The notes beneath the pieces were generated by a model. It searched no databases. It was given only the letters and a program-made list of their open reading frames with translations, and was not told where the DNA came from. Below are positions 26,564 through 34,442 of a stretch of 57,220 nt of DNA, in pieces (the first letter of the stretch is position 1; each line of letters opens with the position of its first letter). The DNA lies in NCBI GenBank assembly GCA_938038385.1, contig CALHRD010000032.1:1-57220 (forward strand), given 5' to 3'. The DNA comes from an uncultured Burkholderiales bacterium (GTDB lineage Bacteria > Pseudomonadota > Gammaproteobacteria > Burkholderiales > Thiobacillaceae). Made by a program: the position numbers and the translations under genes.

Positions 26564-27514
26564 TCAGTTCCCCGCCAACAGGCTCATCACCGCCATTCTC
26601 ACCGCAATGCCGTAGGTGACCTGGTTGAGGATGACCGAATGAACGCCGTCGGCCACGCCCGAGTCGATCTCGACGCCGCGGTTCATGGGGCCCGGGTGCA
26701 TGACGATGACATCTGGCCTGGCCAGTCTGAGCTTGTCGGGGGTGAGCCCCCAGTATTTGAAATATTCCTGCGGCGAGGGCAGCAGCGCCCCTTGCATGCG
26801 CTCGTTCTGCAAACGCAGCATGATCACCACGTCGCAGTCCTTGATGCCGGTCTCCATGCGGTAGTGCACGTGCACCCCCAGGCTGTCCACGTCACGCGGC
26901 AGCAGGGTGCGTGGCGCCACCACACGCACCTCCGGGCAGCCCAGCGTGGTCAGGGCATGGATCTGGGAACGGGCGACGCGGGAATGCAGCAGGTCGCCGA
27001 CCACGGCCACCCGCAGGTTGTGGAAGCTGCCCTTGTGCTGGCGGATGGTGAACATGTCCAGCAGACCCTGGGTGGGATGCGCGCAGCGACCGTCGCCGGC
27101 GTTGACGACGTGGATGTGCGGGGCGACATGGCGGGCGATGAGATGCGGCGCGCCGCTGGCGGCATGACGCACGACGAACATGTCGGCCTGCATGGCCGAG
27201 AGGTTGGCCACGGTGTCGAGCAGGGTCTCGCCCTTGCTCTGGGCGGAGGAGGCGATGTTGAGGTTCACCACGTCGGCCGACAGGCGCTTGGCGGCGATTT
27301 CGAACGTGGTGCGGGTGCGGGTGGAGGGTTCGAAGAACAGGTTGAAAATGGCCTTGCCACGCAGCAGCGGCACCTTCTTGACCTCGCGCTGGGCGACCGA
27401 AATGAAAGACTCGGCGGTATCCAGGATCTGGGTCAGGATACGGGCTGGCAGGCCGTCCAGGGTGAGCAGATGGCGCAGACTGCCGTCGGCGTTGAGCTGA
27501 AGGTCACCGTTCAT
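26564..27514 (-). CDS. pyrB: Aspartate carbamoyltransferase catalytic subunit
   Basis: A 316-residue enzyme that joins carbamoyl phosphate and aspartate in pyrimidine synthesis. The carbamoyl-phosphate motif [13 protein letters not shown], the segments [13 protein letters not shown] and [10 protein letters not shown], and [10 protein letters not shown] are all intact. The ATG at 27514 matches the family N-terminus; upstream in-frame codons come from the intergenic repeat. No pyrI is present, consistent with the PyrB-PyrC' dodecamer type. Confidence 0.96.
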   Translation of the reverse strand: MNGDLQLNADGSLRHLLTLDGLPARILTQILDTAESFISVAQREVKKVPLLRGKAIFNLFFEPSTRTRTTFEIAAKRLSADVVNLNIASSAQSKGETLLDTVANLSAMQADMFVVRHAASGAPHLIARHVAPHIHVVNAGDGRCAHPTQGLLDMFTIRQHKGSFHNLRVAVVGDLLHSRVARSQIHALTTLGCPEVRVVAPRTLLPRDVDSLGVHVHYRMETGIKDCDVVIMLRLQNERMQGALLPSPQEYFKYWGLTPDKLRLARPDVIVMHPGPMNRGVEIDSGVADGVHSVILNQVTYGIAVRMAVMSLLAGN

Positions 27515-27526
27515 GTGGCAGATGAA

Positions 27527-27611
27527 AAGAGAAAAACACCAGGAGAGAAAAGGGAGGCGTGAAAAGCAGGTGGAATCCGCAGGCGTCGGCCTTCCACTTT
27601 TCTCTCTTCTC
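27527..27611. repeat. Low-complexity inverted repeat between pyrR and pyrB
   Basis: Ten-base perfect arms GAGAGAAAAG (27543-27552) and CTTTTCTCTC (27597-27606), extended by further imperfect pairing and an inner GTGGAA/TTCCAC stem. The element fills the gap directly after the pyrR stop codon. It could fold in the pyr transcript and affect pyrB expression, but there is no U-tract of an intrinsic terminator. Confidence 0.6.
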
Positions 27612-28109
27612 TCACACCTTTTCCCTGACCAGGAAAGACAGCACACCCGCCTCGTCGCGCTGCAGGCTGATATGCCGGTCCGGCCCCAGGTCCAGCCTGA
27701 GCCCCATGAAATCCGGGCAGATCGGCAGTTCCCGGCCGCCACGGTCCACCAGCACGGCCAGGCGGATGGCGGCGGGACGTCCGTAGTCGAACAGCAGGTT
27801 CATCGCCGCCCGCACCGTGCGTCCGGTGTAGAGCACGTCGTCCACGAGCAGGATTTTCCGTCCCTCGACGTCGAAGGGGATGCGGGAGGGTTTGACCTGG
27901 GGGTGCAGGCCGATGCGGGAGAAATCGTCCCGGTAGAAGGAGATGTCCAACACCCCGCGCGGGCTGTCCACGCCCAATACCTCGGCCAGGGCGTCCATGA
28001 CCCAGACGCCGCCGGTGTGGATGCCCACCAGGGCACAGTCCGGTGTCAGGGCGGGCCGGATGGCCTCGGCCAGGGTGGCGGTCAGTTCTCCGGGCTGGGG
28101 CAGGTGCAT
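27612..28109 (-). CDS. pyrR: PyrR: pyr regulator/uracil phosphoribosyltransferase
   Basis: A 165-residue phosphoribosyltransferase-fold protein with the PRPP loop [13 protein letters not shown] and the flexible region [19 protein letters not shown]. In Gram-positive bacteria PyrR binds pyr mRNA; in gammaproteobacteria its regulatory role is less clear and UPRTase activity may be weak. It sits directly upstream of pyrB and overlaps the ruvX stop by 28 bases. Confidence 0.94.
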   Translation of the reverse strand: MHLPQPGELTATLAEAIRPALTPDCALVGIHTGGVWVMDALAEVLGVDSPRGVLDISFYRDDFSRIGLHPQVKPSRIPFDVEGRKILLVDDVLYTGRTVRAAMNLLFDYGRPAAIRLAVLVDRGGRELPICPDFMGLRLDLGPDRHISLQRDEAGVLSFLVREKV

Positions 28110-28522
28110 GCTTGCTCGAAATAGTCGTCCAGGATGCGCTGGGCCGCCACGCTATCCACCGCCTGGCGGCGCCGCGCACCGCGCACACCGGCCTCGCGCA
28201 GCCGGCTCTCGGCCTCGGCGGAGGTGAGCCGCTCGTCCACGAGATGCACGGGCAGATTGAAGCGTCCGTGCAACTGATTGGCGAAACGACGGCAGCGCCG
28301 GGTCAGGGCATGTGTCTCCCCCTCCAGGGAGCGGGGCAGACCGACCACCAGTTCCACCGGCCGCCACTCGGTCACCAGAGCGGCGATACGGGAGAATCGC
28401 CGCTCATTGGCCTCCTCGGCGATGGTGTCGAGCGGATGCGCGCAGCGCGTCTCCCATTCCCCCACCGCCACGCCGATGCGCTTGAGGCCGAAATCGAAGG
28501 CGAGCACGCTGCCCCGCTTCAA
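28082..28522 (-). CDS. ruvX: Holliday junction resolvase-like RuvX/YqgF
   Basis: A 146-residue RNase H-fold protein. It begins [18 protein letters not shown] with the catalytic Asp, has [10 protein letters not shown] and the ending [17 protein letters not shown] followed by [15 protein letters not shown]. YqgF/RuvX takes part in pre-16S rRNA 5' processing and has been proposed as a resolvase. The start is a TTG at 28522 overlapping the yqgE stop (TTGA); an internal GTG at 28507 is the alternative. The yqgE-ruvX pairing is conserved in gammaproteobacteria. Confidence 0.93.
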   Translation of the reverse strand: MKRGSVLAFDFGLKRIGVAVGEWETRCAHPLDTIAEEANERRFSRIAALVTEWRPVELVVGLPRSLEGETHALTRRCRRFANQLHGRFNLPVHLVDERLTSAEAESRLREAGVRGARRRQAVDSVAAQRILDDYFEQACTCPSPEN

Positions 28523-29079
28523 GCGTGACCGGCATCCTCGGACAGCATCGCCAGATCGATGCCCAGCAGATGCATGGCGGCCGGCAACCGCTCCTCGGGC
28601 GGCAGGTCGAAGATCACGTCCGGATCCGCCGCCACCGTGAGCCAGGCATTCTGCTTGATCTCGTCCTCCAGCTGTCCGGGGCCCCAACCGGCATAGCCCA
28701 GGGTCACCAGGATCTGCGCCGGCCCCGCGCGGCGGCCGGTGGCCTCCAGGATGTCCTTGGAGGTGGTCAGTCCCACCCGTTCGTTCACCGCCAGGGTGGA
28801 GTTCCACTCCCCCACCGGCCGGTGCAGCACGAAACCGCGCTCGACCTGCACAGGACCGCCATAATAGACGGGCAGTTTGATCAGCCGCTCGTCGTCCAGG
28901 CTCAGACCAATCTGCTCGAACAGCTTTTCCAGCGACAGGTCGATGGGGCGGTTGATCACCACGCCCAGGGCCCCCTGCTCACCGTGGTCGCAGATGTAGG
29001 TCAAAGTCCCGGAGAAGTTCGGGTCCACCATGTTGGGCATGGCGATGAGGAAGTGATCGGTGAAATTGGCGTTTTCCAT
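28519..29079 (-). CDS. yqgE: YqgE/AlgH family protein
   Basis: A 186-residue protein of the UPF0301 family. The opening [22 protein letters not shown] and VINRP, together with [16 protein letters not shown] and [15 protein letters not shown], are invariant features of the family. In Pseudomonas the homologue AlgH affects alginate production, but the molecular function is unknown. It is the first gene of the yqgE-ruvX-pyrR-pyrB-pyrC'-lonB-usp run. Confidence 0.96.
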   Translation of the reverse strand: MENANFTDHFLIAMPNMVDPNFSGTLTYICDHGEQGALGVVINRPIDLSLEKLFEQIGLSLDDERLIKLPVYYGGPVQVERGFVLHRPVGEWNSTLAVNERVGLTTSKDILEATGRRAGPAQILVTLGYAGWGPGQLEDEIKQNAWLTVAADPDVIFDLPPEERLPAAMHLLGIDLAMLSEDAGHA

Positions 29080-29221
29080 GTCGGCACCGGACGGTTGGCT
29101 GCGCCGCCGGGCCGATTATTGCGCGGTCCGACGATCGGGTCCGGGGTGATTGTAAACCCCGTGCACAGGGACGCAAAATCGAAGCCATGCAAGGCATCTT
29201 GCACTCACTCCGCCTCACCCC

Positions 29222-30643
29222 ATGTCCACCGACGCCGCCGCCCTGGTCTGGTTCCGCCGCGACCTTCGCCTGACCGACCATACCGCCCTCTCCCAGGCTC
29301 TGGCCACGGCCAGGCGGGTGCATGCCGTCTTCGTCTTCGACACCGACATCCTGGAGGCGCTGCCCAATCGTCGGGATCGCCGGGTGGAATTCATCTGGGA
29401 GGGCGTGGCCGCCCTCAAGCACGCACTGGAGCATCACGGCGGTAGTCTGCATGTCCTGCACGGCCCGGCGCGCAGCCGCATCCCTGCGCTGGCCGCCGAA
29501 CTGGGTGTGGACAGCGTGCACGCGGCCCGCGACTATGAGCCTTTCGCCCACCAGCGCGACCAGGCGGTGGCCGGGTCCCTGGCCCGTCAAGGCCGGCGTC
29601 TGGTGTTGTACAAGGATCAGGTCGTGTTCGACACCGATGAGATACTCAACGCCGCCGGCCAACCCTTCCACGTCTACACCCCCTACCGACGCGCATGGCT
29701 GGCACGGCTCGGTCCAGAACACCTGGCGGAACGCCCCACGATCGAGCGATTCGAGCGGCTGGCCAGGCTACCCCCCCTGCCCCTGCCCGCTCTGGAGGAC
29801 ATCGGCTTCCAACCCACCGACTTGCGCGAGCACGGCATCCGCGGTGGCGAGGCAGGGGGACGGGCACTGCTCGCGGACTTCCTGCAGCGCATCGACCACT
29901 ATCACGAACGGCGCGACTACCCCGGCCGCAAGGGTCCCTCCTATCTGTCGGTGCACCTGCGCTTCGGCACGGTGAGCGTGCGTGAGCTCGTGCGCCTCGC
30001 CCTGGACAGAGACAGCGAGGGGGCGCGGGTCTGGCTCTCCGAGCTGATCTGGCGCGAGTTCTACCAGATGCTGCTGTGGCACTATCCGCACACCGTCGAA
30101 CACGCCTTCCAGCGCAAGTTCGACGGTATCGTCTGGCCCAACCCGCCCGGCCACTTCGAGGCCTGGTGCGAGGCACGCACCGGCTACCCCATCGTCGATG
30201 CCGCGATGCGCCAGCTCAACCGGACCGGCTACATGCACAATCGGCTGCGCATGATCGCCGCCAGTTTCCTGGTGAAGGACCTGCACGTCGACTGGCGGCT
30301 GGGGGAACGCCATTTCGCCGAAAAGCTGATCGACTACGACCAGGCGGCCAACATCGGCGGCTGGCAGTGGTCGGCCGGCGTCGGCACCGACGCCCAGCCC
30401 TGGTTCCGTATCTTCAACCCGGTCACCCAGTCGGAACGCTTCGACCCCGATGGCCGCTTCATCCGCCGCTATCTGCCCGAGCTGGCGGCAGTGCCGGACA
30501 AGCACCTGCACGCGCCGTGGAAGATGCCGGTCAGCGTGCAGGAGGCTTGCGGGGTCGTGCCCGGGCGGGACTACCCCTGGCCCATCGTCGATCACGCGCA
30601 GGCGCGCGCAGCCACGCTCGGCCTGTTCAAGGCCGTCGGATGA
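29222..30643 (+). CDS. phrB: Deoxyribodipyrimidine photolyase
   Basis: A 473-residue flavoprotein that repairs cyclobutane pyrimidine dimers with blue light. The N-terminal antenna domain opens LVWFRRDLRLTDHTAL; the FAD domain shows SYLSVHLRFGTVS, LIWREFYQM, TGYPIVDAAMRQLNRTGYMHNR and IGGWQWSAGVGTDAQP, with the Trp residues of the electron-transfer chain. The ATG at 29222 gives the normal N-terminus. It overlaps the following DOMON-like gene by 4 bases. Confidence 0.97.
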   Translation: MSTDAAALVWFRRDLRLTDHTALSQALATARRVHAVFVFDTDILEALPNRRDRRVEFIWEGVAALKHALEHHGGSLHVLHGPARSRIPALAAELGVDSVHAARDYEPFAHQRDQAVAGSLARQGRRLVLYKDQVVFDTDEILNAAGQPFHVYTPYRRAWLARLGPEHLAERPTIERFERLARLPPLPLPALEDIGFQPTDLREHGIRGGEAGGRALLADFLQRIDHYHERRDYPGRKGPSYLSVHLRFGTVSVRELVRLALDRDSEGARVWLSELIWREFYQMLLWHYPHTVEHAFQRKFDGIVWPNPPGHFEAWCEARTGYPIVDAAMRQLNRTGYMHNRLRMIAASFLVKDLHVDWRLGERHFAEKLIDYDQAANIGGWQWSAGVGTDAQPWFRIFNPVTQSERFDPDGRFIRRYLPELAAVPDKHLHAPWKMPVSVQEACGVVPGRDYPWPIVDHAQARAATLGLFKAVG

Positions 30644-31161
30644 TCGAACGCGCGCTCGTCCCTCACCCCACGACACCGGCCGCCTGGGTCGATTCCTTGC
30701 GCGTGCGCATCGAACGGGGGACGGGCGTGCTCGGCGTCGAGTTCCGCCTGCACGGCGAACTATCCCGGCTGCGCCTGCCAGCAGACCCGACCGGCCGCAG
30801 TGACGGCCTGTGGCGACATACCTGCTGCGAGGTCTTCATCGCGTCAACGCCTGCCTACCGCGAGTGGAACCTTGCCCCGTCTGGCGCCTGGCAGGCCTAT
30901 GACTTCATTGCCTATCGCAAGGGCATGCGGCCGGCGGGTGTGCAACCGCCGGCCACACGCCTTGAACAGGGGCCCTCTGCGCTCACGCTGGCGGCGCGGC
31001 TGCCCCTGGCCGATCCCAACGGCCTCGCGCGCCTGGGTGTCGCCGCCGTGCTGGAAGACCGTAACGGCGTACTGAGCTACTGGGCGCTCGCCCATGCCGG
31101 CGAACGCCCGGACTTTCACCACCCCGCCAGTTTCACCCTGACCCTGGACCCCACCCCATGA
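30640..31161 (+). CDS. DOMON-like domain protein
   Basis: A 173-residue beta-rich protein resembling the DOMON-like group found next to murB/namZ-type genes: FRLHGELSRLRLP, GLWRHTCCEVFIAS and YREWNLAPSGAWQAYDFIAYR are recognisable. No signal peptide is visible, so it seems cytoplasmic. DOMON-type folds bind haem or sugars, but no ligand can be assigned here. It overlaps phrB and namZ by 4 bases at each end, so the three are co-translated. Confidence 0.82.
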   Translation: MIERALVPHPTTPAAWVDSLRVRIERGTGVLGVEFRLHGELSRLRLPADPTGRSDGLWRHTCCEVFIASTPAYREWNLAPSGAWQAYDFIAYRKGMRPAGVQPPATRLEQGPSALTLAARLPLADPNGLARLGVAAVLEDRNGVLSYWALAHAGERPDFHHPASFTLTLDPTP

Positions 31162-32393
31162 AGACCGGCCTCGATCGCCTGCTCGCCGAACCCGTACTGC
31201 GCCGCCCGCTCGCCGGCCGGCGCGTGGCCCTGCTCGCCCACCCCGCCTCGGTCACCCATGATCTCACCCACGCCCTCGACGCCCTGGCCGCCTTGCCCGA
31301 CATCCGGCTCACCGCCGCCTTCGGCCCGCAGCATGGCTTGAGGGGGGACAAACAGGACAACATGGTGGAGTCCGACGACTACCTCGACCCCCGCCACCGC
31401 ATCCCCGTCTTCAGCCTCTACGGCCGGGTGCGCCGGCCGACCGAAGCGATGCTGGAGACCTTCGACGTGCTGCTGGTCGATCTGCAGGACCTCGGCTGCC
31501 GCATCTACACCTTCATCACCACCCTGCGCTACGTCCTGGAGGCCGCTGCCGCACACGGCAAAGCCGTATGGGTGCTGGACCGGCCCAACCCGGTCGGCCG
31601 GCCGGTCGAGGGGTTGAGGCTGCGCGCCGGCTGGGAAAGCTTCGTCGGTGCGGGGCCGCTGCCCATGCGTCACGGCCTGACCCTGGGCGAGCTGGGTCTG
31701 TGGTTCGTGCGCATCCTGAAGCTCGACGTGGATTACCGGGTGATCGAGATGCAGGATTGGCGGCCCGACGCCGCGCCGGGTTACGGCTGGCCGATGGGCG
31801 AACGGTCCTGGATCAATCCCAGCCCCAACGCCCCCAATCTCTCCATGGCGCGCTGCTACGCCGGCACGGTGCTGCTGGAAGGCACCACGCTCTCCGAGGG
31901 GCGCGGCACGACTCGTCCGTTGGAACTCTTCGGCGCCCCCGACATCGAGCCGGAGCGACTCATCCAGGAGATGCAGCGGCTCGCCCCGCACTGGCTCGCG
32001 GGTTGCCGGCTGCGCCCTTGCTGGTTCGAGCCGACCTTCCACAAACACGCGGGCAAACTGTGCGCCGGCGTGCAGATCCACGTCGACGACCCGACCTACG
32101 ATCACCGCGCCTTCCGCCCCTGGCGCCTGATGGCGCTCGCCTTCAAGGCGCTGCGGCGGTTGCGGCCGGACTATCCGCTCTGGCGCGACTTCCCCTACGA
32201 GTACGAGTTCGACCGCCTGGCCATCGACCTGATCAACGGCAGCGAGCTGTTGCGCGAATGGGTGGACGATCCGGCAACCGAGCCCGGGGATCTCGATGCG
32301 CTGGCCGCTGCAGACGAAGCGGCGTGGTGTGCGGCGCTTGAGGAGGTTTACATCTATCGTGAATCCGTGTCGATACCGACGGATTCTGCGTAG
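31158..32393 (+). CDS. namZ: NamZ-type exo-beta-N-acetylmuramidase (DUF1343) with element-derived C-terminus
   Basis: A 411-residue protein of the DUF1343 (YbbC/NamZ) family, which removes MurNAc from peptidoglycan fragments. Typical blocks are FGPQHGLRGDKQDNMVESDDY, LVDLQDLGCRIYTFI, NLSMARCYAGTVLLEGTTLSEGRGTTRP and CAGVQIHVDD. No signal peptide is evident, which fits a role in cytoplasmic recycling. Family proteins end shortly after a Leu-Ile-Tyr-like motif; here IYRE is followed by SVSIPTDSA and a stop, all coded by the palindromic element at 32354. The expected natural ending survives as a broken copy at 34303-34442. Confidence 0.93.
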   Translation: MKTGLDRLLAEPVLRRPLAGRRVALLAHPASVTHDLTHALDALAALPDIRLTAAFGPQHGLRGDKQDNMVESDDYLDPRHRIPVFSLYGRVRRPTEAMLETFDVLLVDLQDLGCRIYTFITTLRYVLEAAAAHGKAVWVLDRPNPVGRPVEGLRLRAGWESFVGAGPLPMRHGLTLGELGLWFVRILKLDVDYRVIEMQDWRPDAAPGYGWPMGERSWINPSPNAPNLSMARCYAGTVLLEGTTLSEGRGTTRPLELFGAPDIEPERLIQEMQRLAPHWLAGCRLRPCWFEPTFHKHAGKLCAGVQIHVDDPTYDHRAFRPWRLMALAFKALRRLRPDYPLWRDFPYEYEFDRLAIDLINGSELLREWVDDPATEPGDLDALAAADEAAWCAALEEVYIYRESVSIPTDSA

Positions 32394-32480
32394 GTCGGAC
32401 TTCAGTCCGACGAATTGGATGTCGGGCCGAGACCCGACTCACGCGCCATACAGCGTAATGAACACGGATTCGGGATCTAT
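32354..32480. mobile_element. Palindromic MITE-like element, copy 1, inside the namZ 3' end
   Basis: About 127 bases with imperfect terminal inverted repeats sharing the core GAATCCGTGT (32361-32370 and, inverted, 32462-32471). Inside are a perfect hairpin GTCGGACT/AGTCCGAC (32394-32401, 32404-32411) and a second one GTCGGG/CCCGAC (32421-32426, 32433-32438). A sibling with the same ends and the same GTAGGTCGGACTTCAGTCCG core lies at 43990-44116. There is no transposase. It supplies the last codons and stop of namZ. The 32481-32625 remainder of the gap holds nothing I can name. Confidence 0.75.
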
Positions 32481-32625
32481 CCCTTGTCCGGCTTGAGACC
32501 CGACATGGTCTCGTCGCTTCCACCCGGCCGTTTCCATGGACCGGGCGCCCTGTCGGTGAAACGGTGGCGGAACGCACCGCGGGAATACGATCAGAGCGCG
32601 CAGTTGCAGGCCCGGAAATCCACCG

Positions 32626-33171
32626 CTACCTGGGCACCATGGCCAGCGTATTCGCGTCCAGCGGCAAGCCATAGTCCGTGGCCGCCAGGATGTTTTGGGT
32701 TTCCCCGCTGACGACCTTCAGGTTCACATGGACGAAATTCTTCGCCGTCGAATAGGTGCCGACCACCACCGCCTGCGCCTTGTGGCTCAGGCTGATATCC
32801 CTGAGTTCACGCGACAAGAGCAGTTCGCCTTGGTTGCGCTGGACGAAGATGTTTCCCCTGAGCTTGAGCTCGATGATTCGATAACCCCGCTGCACGAACC
32901 GGGCAGCGACCTGCTCGGACAGAGATCGCCCGAGGCGAGACGACTCGTTGAGCTCGTCGATGTTCACCAGGGTGGCGACGATGATGGGGCCTTTGACGGA
33001 CGGCCTGTCCTTTCCGGTTTCCAACTGGGTGACGAGGTGATCGACCGCTGCATAGGTCTTGGCGATGAAATCGTCCGCGCCGACGGGATCGGGTTGACGC
33101 GGTGTGCTGCTGCAGCCCCAGAGCGCGAGCGCCATCGACGCCACCACAAACAACCTCACAAAGTGCATCAT
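32626..33171 (-). CDS. FlgO-domain outer-membrane lipoprotein
   Basis: A 181-residue lipoprotein: the signal peptide ends in a lipobox-like ALWGC. The remainder matches the FlgO domain: PIIVATLVNIDELNESSRLG, LSEQVAARFVQRGYRIIELKLRG, and LLSRELRDISLSHKAQAVVVGTYS. FlgO of Vibrio is an outer-membrane lipoprotein tied to the flagellum, but no flagellar gene occurs here, so this is an orphan relative. It overlaps the upstream lipoprotein gene by 4 bases (ATGA). The gene lies in the island within namZ. Confidence 0.85.
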   Translation of the reverse strand: MMHFVRLFVVASMALALWGCSSTPRQPDPVGADDFIAKTYAAVDHLVTQLETGKDRPSVKGPIIVATLVNIDELNESSRLGRSLSEQVAARFVQRGYRIIELKLRGNIFVQRNQGELLLSRELRDISLSHKAQAVVVGTYSTAKNFVHVNLKVVSGETQNILAATDYGLPLDANTLAMVPR

Positions 33172-33815
33172 CCCACGATCCTCCATTCTTTGATCTGCTG
33201 GTAGAGCGACCCGTCCTCGTCCTCGATGTAATAGACATCGCTCTTGCGCATGACGTAGCGGCCGGCATCGAGCATCGAAGTCGTCACCAACAGTTCCGTT
33301 TTGGTCACGCTGGCGGCATGTCCCACTCCGACGTCGAGTCCTGCGGCCAGAGCGAGCGCTCCCAAGCCCTTCTCGGTCGCATCCCACGTGTGGACATTGC
33401 GTCCGACCAGGATTCCTGCCACGAGCGCAGTCAGCGTCCCGGGGCGGTGTGCATAGCGATCGCTGTTGTGTCTGACGACCTGTGTCTCGTAGCGCACCTC
33501 CAAGGCACCGGCGCGCTCCTCCGTGACGTTGAACCCCTGCCTGACCAGGCGGGTGACCAGAAAGTTGTGAAACGCCCTGGTGAAGGCCGTGCTCTCCTGC
33601 GACGGCGCGACAAAGATGGGCTGATTGGCACGTGAGTTGCCCTGAGAGAGGATCGCCTTCGTCTCCTGCGCGATGTCGGTGGCAATGACGTCCCAGTGAT
33701 GCGCAGCCTTGACTTTTTTCTGGCTGGTGAGCGGGTGGTTTTCTGCCAACGGCACCTGTGACGCACATCCCGTCGCCAGTATGGACACGGCCAACAGCGT
33801 GACAATGTTTTTCAT
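33168..33815 (-). CDS. Putative lipoprotein of unknown function
   Basis: A 215-residue lipoprotein with the signal MKNIVTLLAVSILATGC, giving a lipidated Cys near residue 17. The mature part has no domain I recognise; it contains an Ala/Leu-rich segment (GALALAAGLDVGVG) and an acidic C-terminus (YYIEDEDGSLYQQI). The start ATG at 33815 has a strong AAGGGGGAAG ribosome site. It is the first gene of a two-gene operon with the FlgO-like protein and is divergent from the XRE regulator, which may control it. Confidence 0.75.
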   Translation of the reverse strand: MKNIVTLLAVSILATGCASQVPLAENHPLTSQKKVKAAHHWDVIATDIAQETKAILSQGNSRANQPIFVAPSQESTAFTRAFHNFLVTRLVRQGFNVTEERAGALEVRYETQVVRHNSDRYAHRPGTLTALVAGILVGRNVHTWDATEKGLGALALAAGLDVGVGHAASVTKTELLVTTSMLDAGRYVMRKSDVYYIEDEDGSLYQQIKEWRIVG

Positions 33816-33905
33816 GCTTCCCCCTTGAAACGAATGAGTCATCCGATCACTTACGGCGACACTGCCCGCTTTTGCATCGAGAGCCGGACATGTGCCGGAC
33901 GTGAC

Positions 33906-33922
33906 ACTAAGGAACTCTTAGT
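33906..33922. promoter_or_regulatory. Palindromic operator candidate for the XRE regulator
   Basis: ACTAAG, five bases, CTTAGT: perfect 6-base arms in an A/T-rich setting in the 164-base gap between the divergent lipoprotein operon and the XRE gene. The 17-base symmetrical layout fits dimeric HTH binding. Recognition by the adjacent regulator is inference from position. Confidence 0.5.
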
Positions 33923-33979
33923 TATGCGTCAAGAAAAAACCATGACGATCTTGGCCCTTGGGACCCTCTCAGGCCGCCT

Positions 33980-34306
33980 ATGGACTCGGATCTACCCGTC
34001 ATCGCCAGACGCATCAGGGAGGCACGGCGACGACTGGGCCTATCCCAATACGCGCTGGGTGTGGCGGCGGGGATCGACGAGATGTCGGCGAGTCCGCGCA
34101 TCAATCAGTATGAAAGGGGCAAGCACACCCCGGATTTCAGCACGGCCACACGTTTGGCTGCGGTCCTCCGCGTACCGACGCCCTACTTGTACACCGAGGA
34201 CGATACGCTGGCGGAAGCGTTGCTAGTCTTGTGGCGGATGTCCGAGGCCAGACGCCATGCAGCCCTGAACATGCTCAGGGCAATGGCATCGGAGTCGTCA
34301 GCCTGA
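33980..34306 (+). CDS. XRE-family helix-turn-helix regulator
   Basis: A 108-residue Cro/CI-type DNA-binding protein. The HTH spans about residues 7-62: RIREARRRLGLSQYALGVAAG, then SPRINQYERGKHTPDFSTATRLAAVL with the typical recognition-helix and Y-E-R-G-K block. It probably represses the divergent lipoprotein pair and itself through the palindrome at 33906. Its stop codon TGA lies exactly where the sequence becomes namZ-like (34303), so the final codon is supplied by the flanking namZ copy. Confidence 0.88.
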   Translation: MDSDLPVIARRIREARRRLGLSQYALGVAAGIDEMSASPRINQYERGKHTPDFSTATRLAAVLRVPTPYLYTEDDTLAEALLVLWRMSEARRHAALNMLRAMASESSA

Positions 34307-34442
34307 TCAACGATTCGAGGTTCCTGTGCGCATGGTCAAAAGTACGACGGCCGCTCCCGGAGACCTGGTTGCACCGTCCGCTGCGGACGATGCGGCGTGG
34401 GGTGCAGCGCGGAAGGCGATGTTGATCTATCCCGAGCGCTGA
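34303..34442 (+). pseudogene. Duplicated, frameshifted 3' fragment of namZ
   Basis: From CTGATCAACG the sequence follows the namZ 3' end (32229-32363) to a stop at 34440-34442. In one frame the shared residues are LIN; after a one-base deletion the frame gives PGDL, AADDAAWGAA and LIYPER before the stop, against PGDL, AADEAAWCAA and YIYRES in namZ. By hand alignment roughly four in five bases match over the central 54. It preserves the family-like ending LIYPER that the intact namZ has lost. It overlaps the 3' end of the convergent gene at 34427. Confidence 0.8.

Noticed and set aside
27527-27611. Classical PyrR-dependent attenuator before pyrB
   Set aside because: There is an inverted repeat but no terminator with a U-tract and no recognisable PyrR-binding anti-antiterminator loop.
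34231-34425. Small plus-strand frame after the XRE gene
   Set aside because: It is the other frame of the broken namZ copy, not an independent gene.
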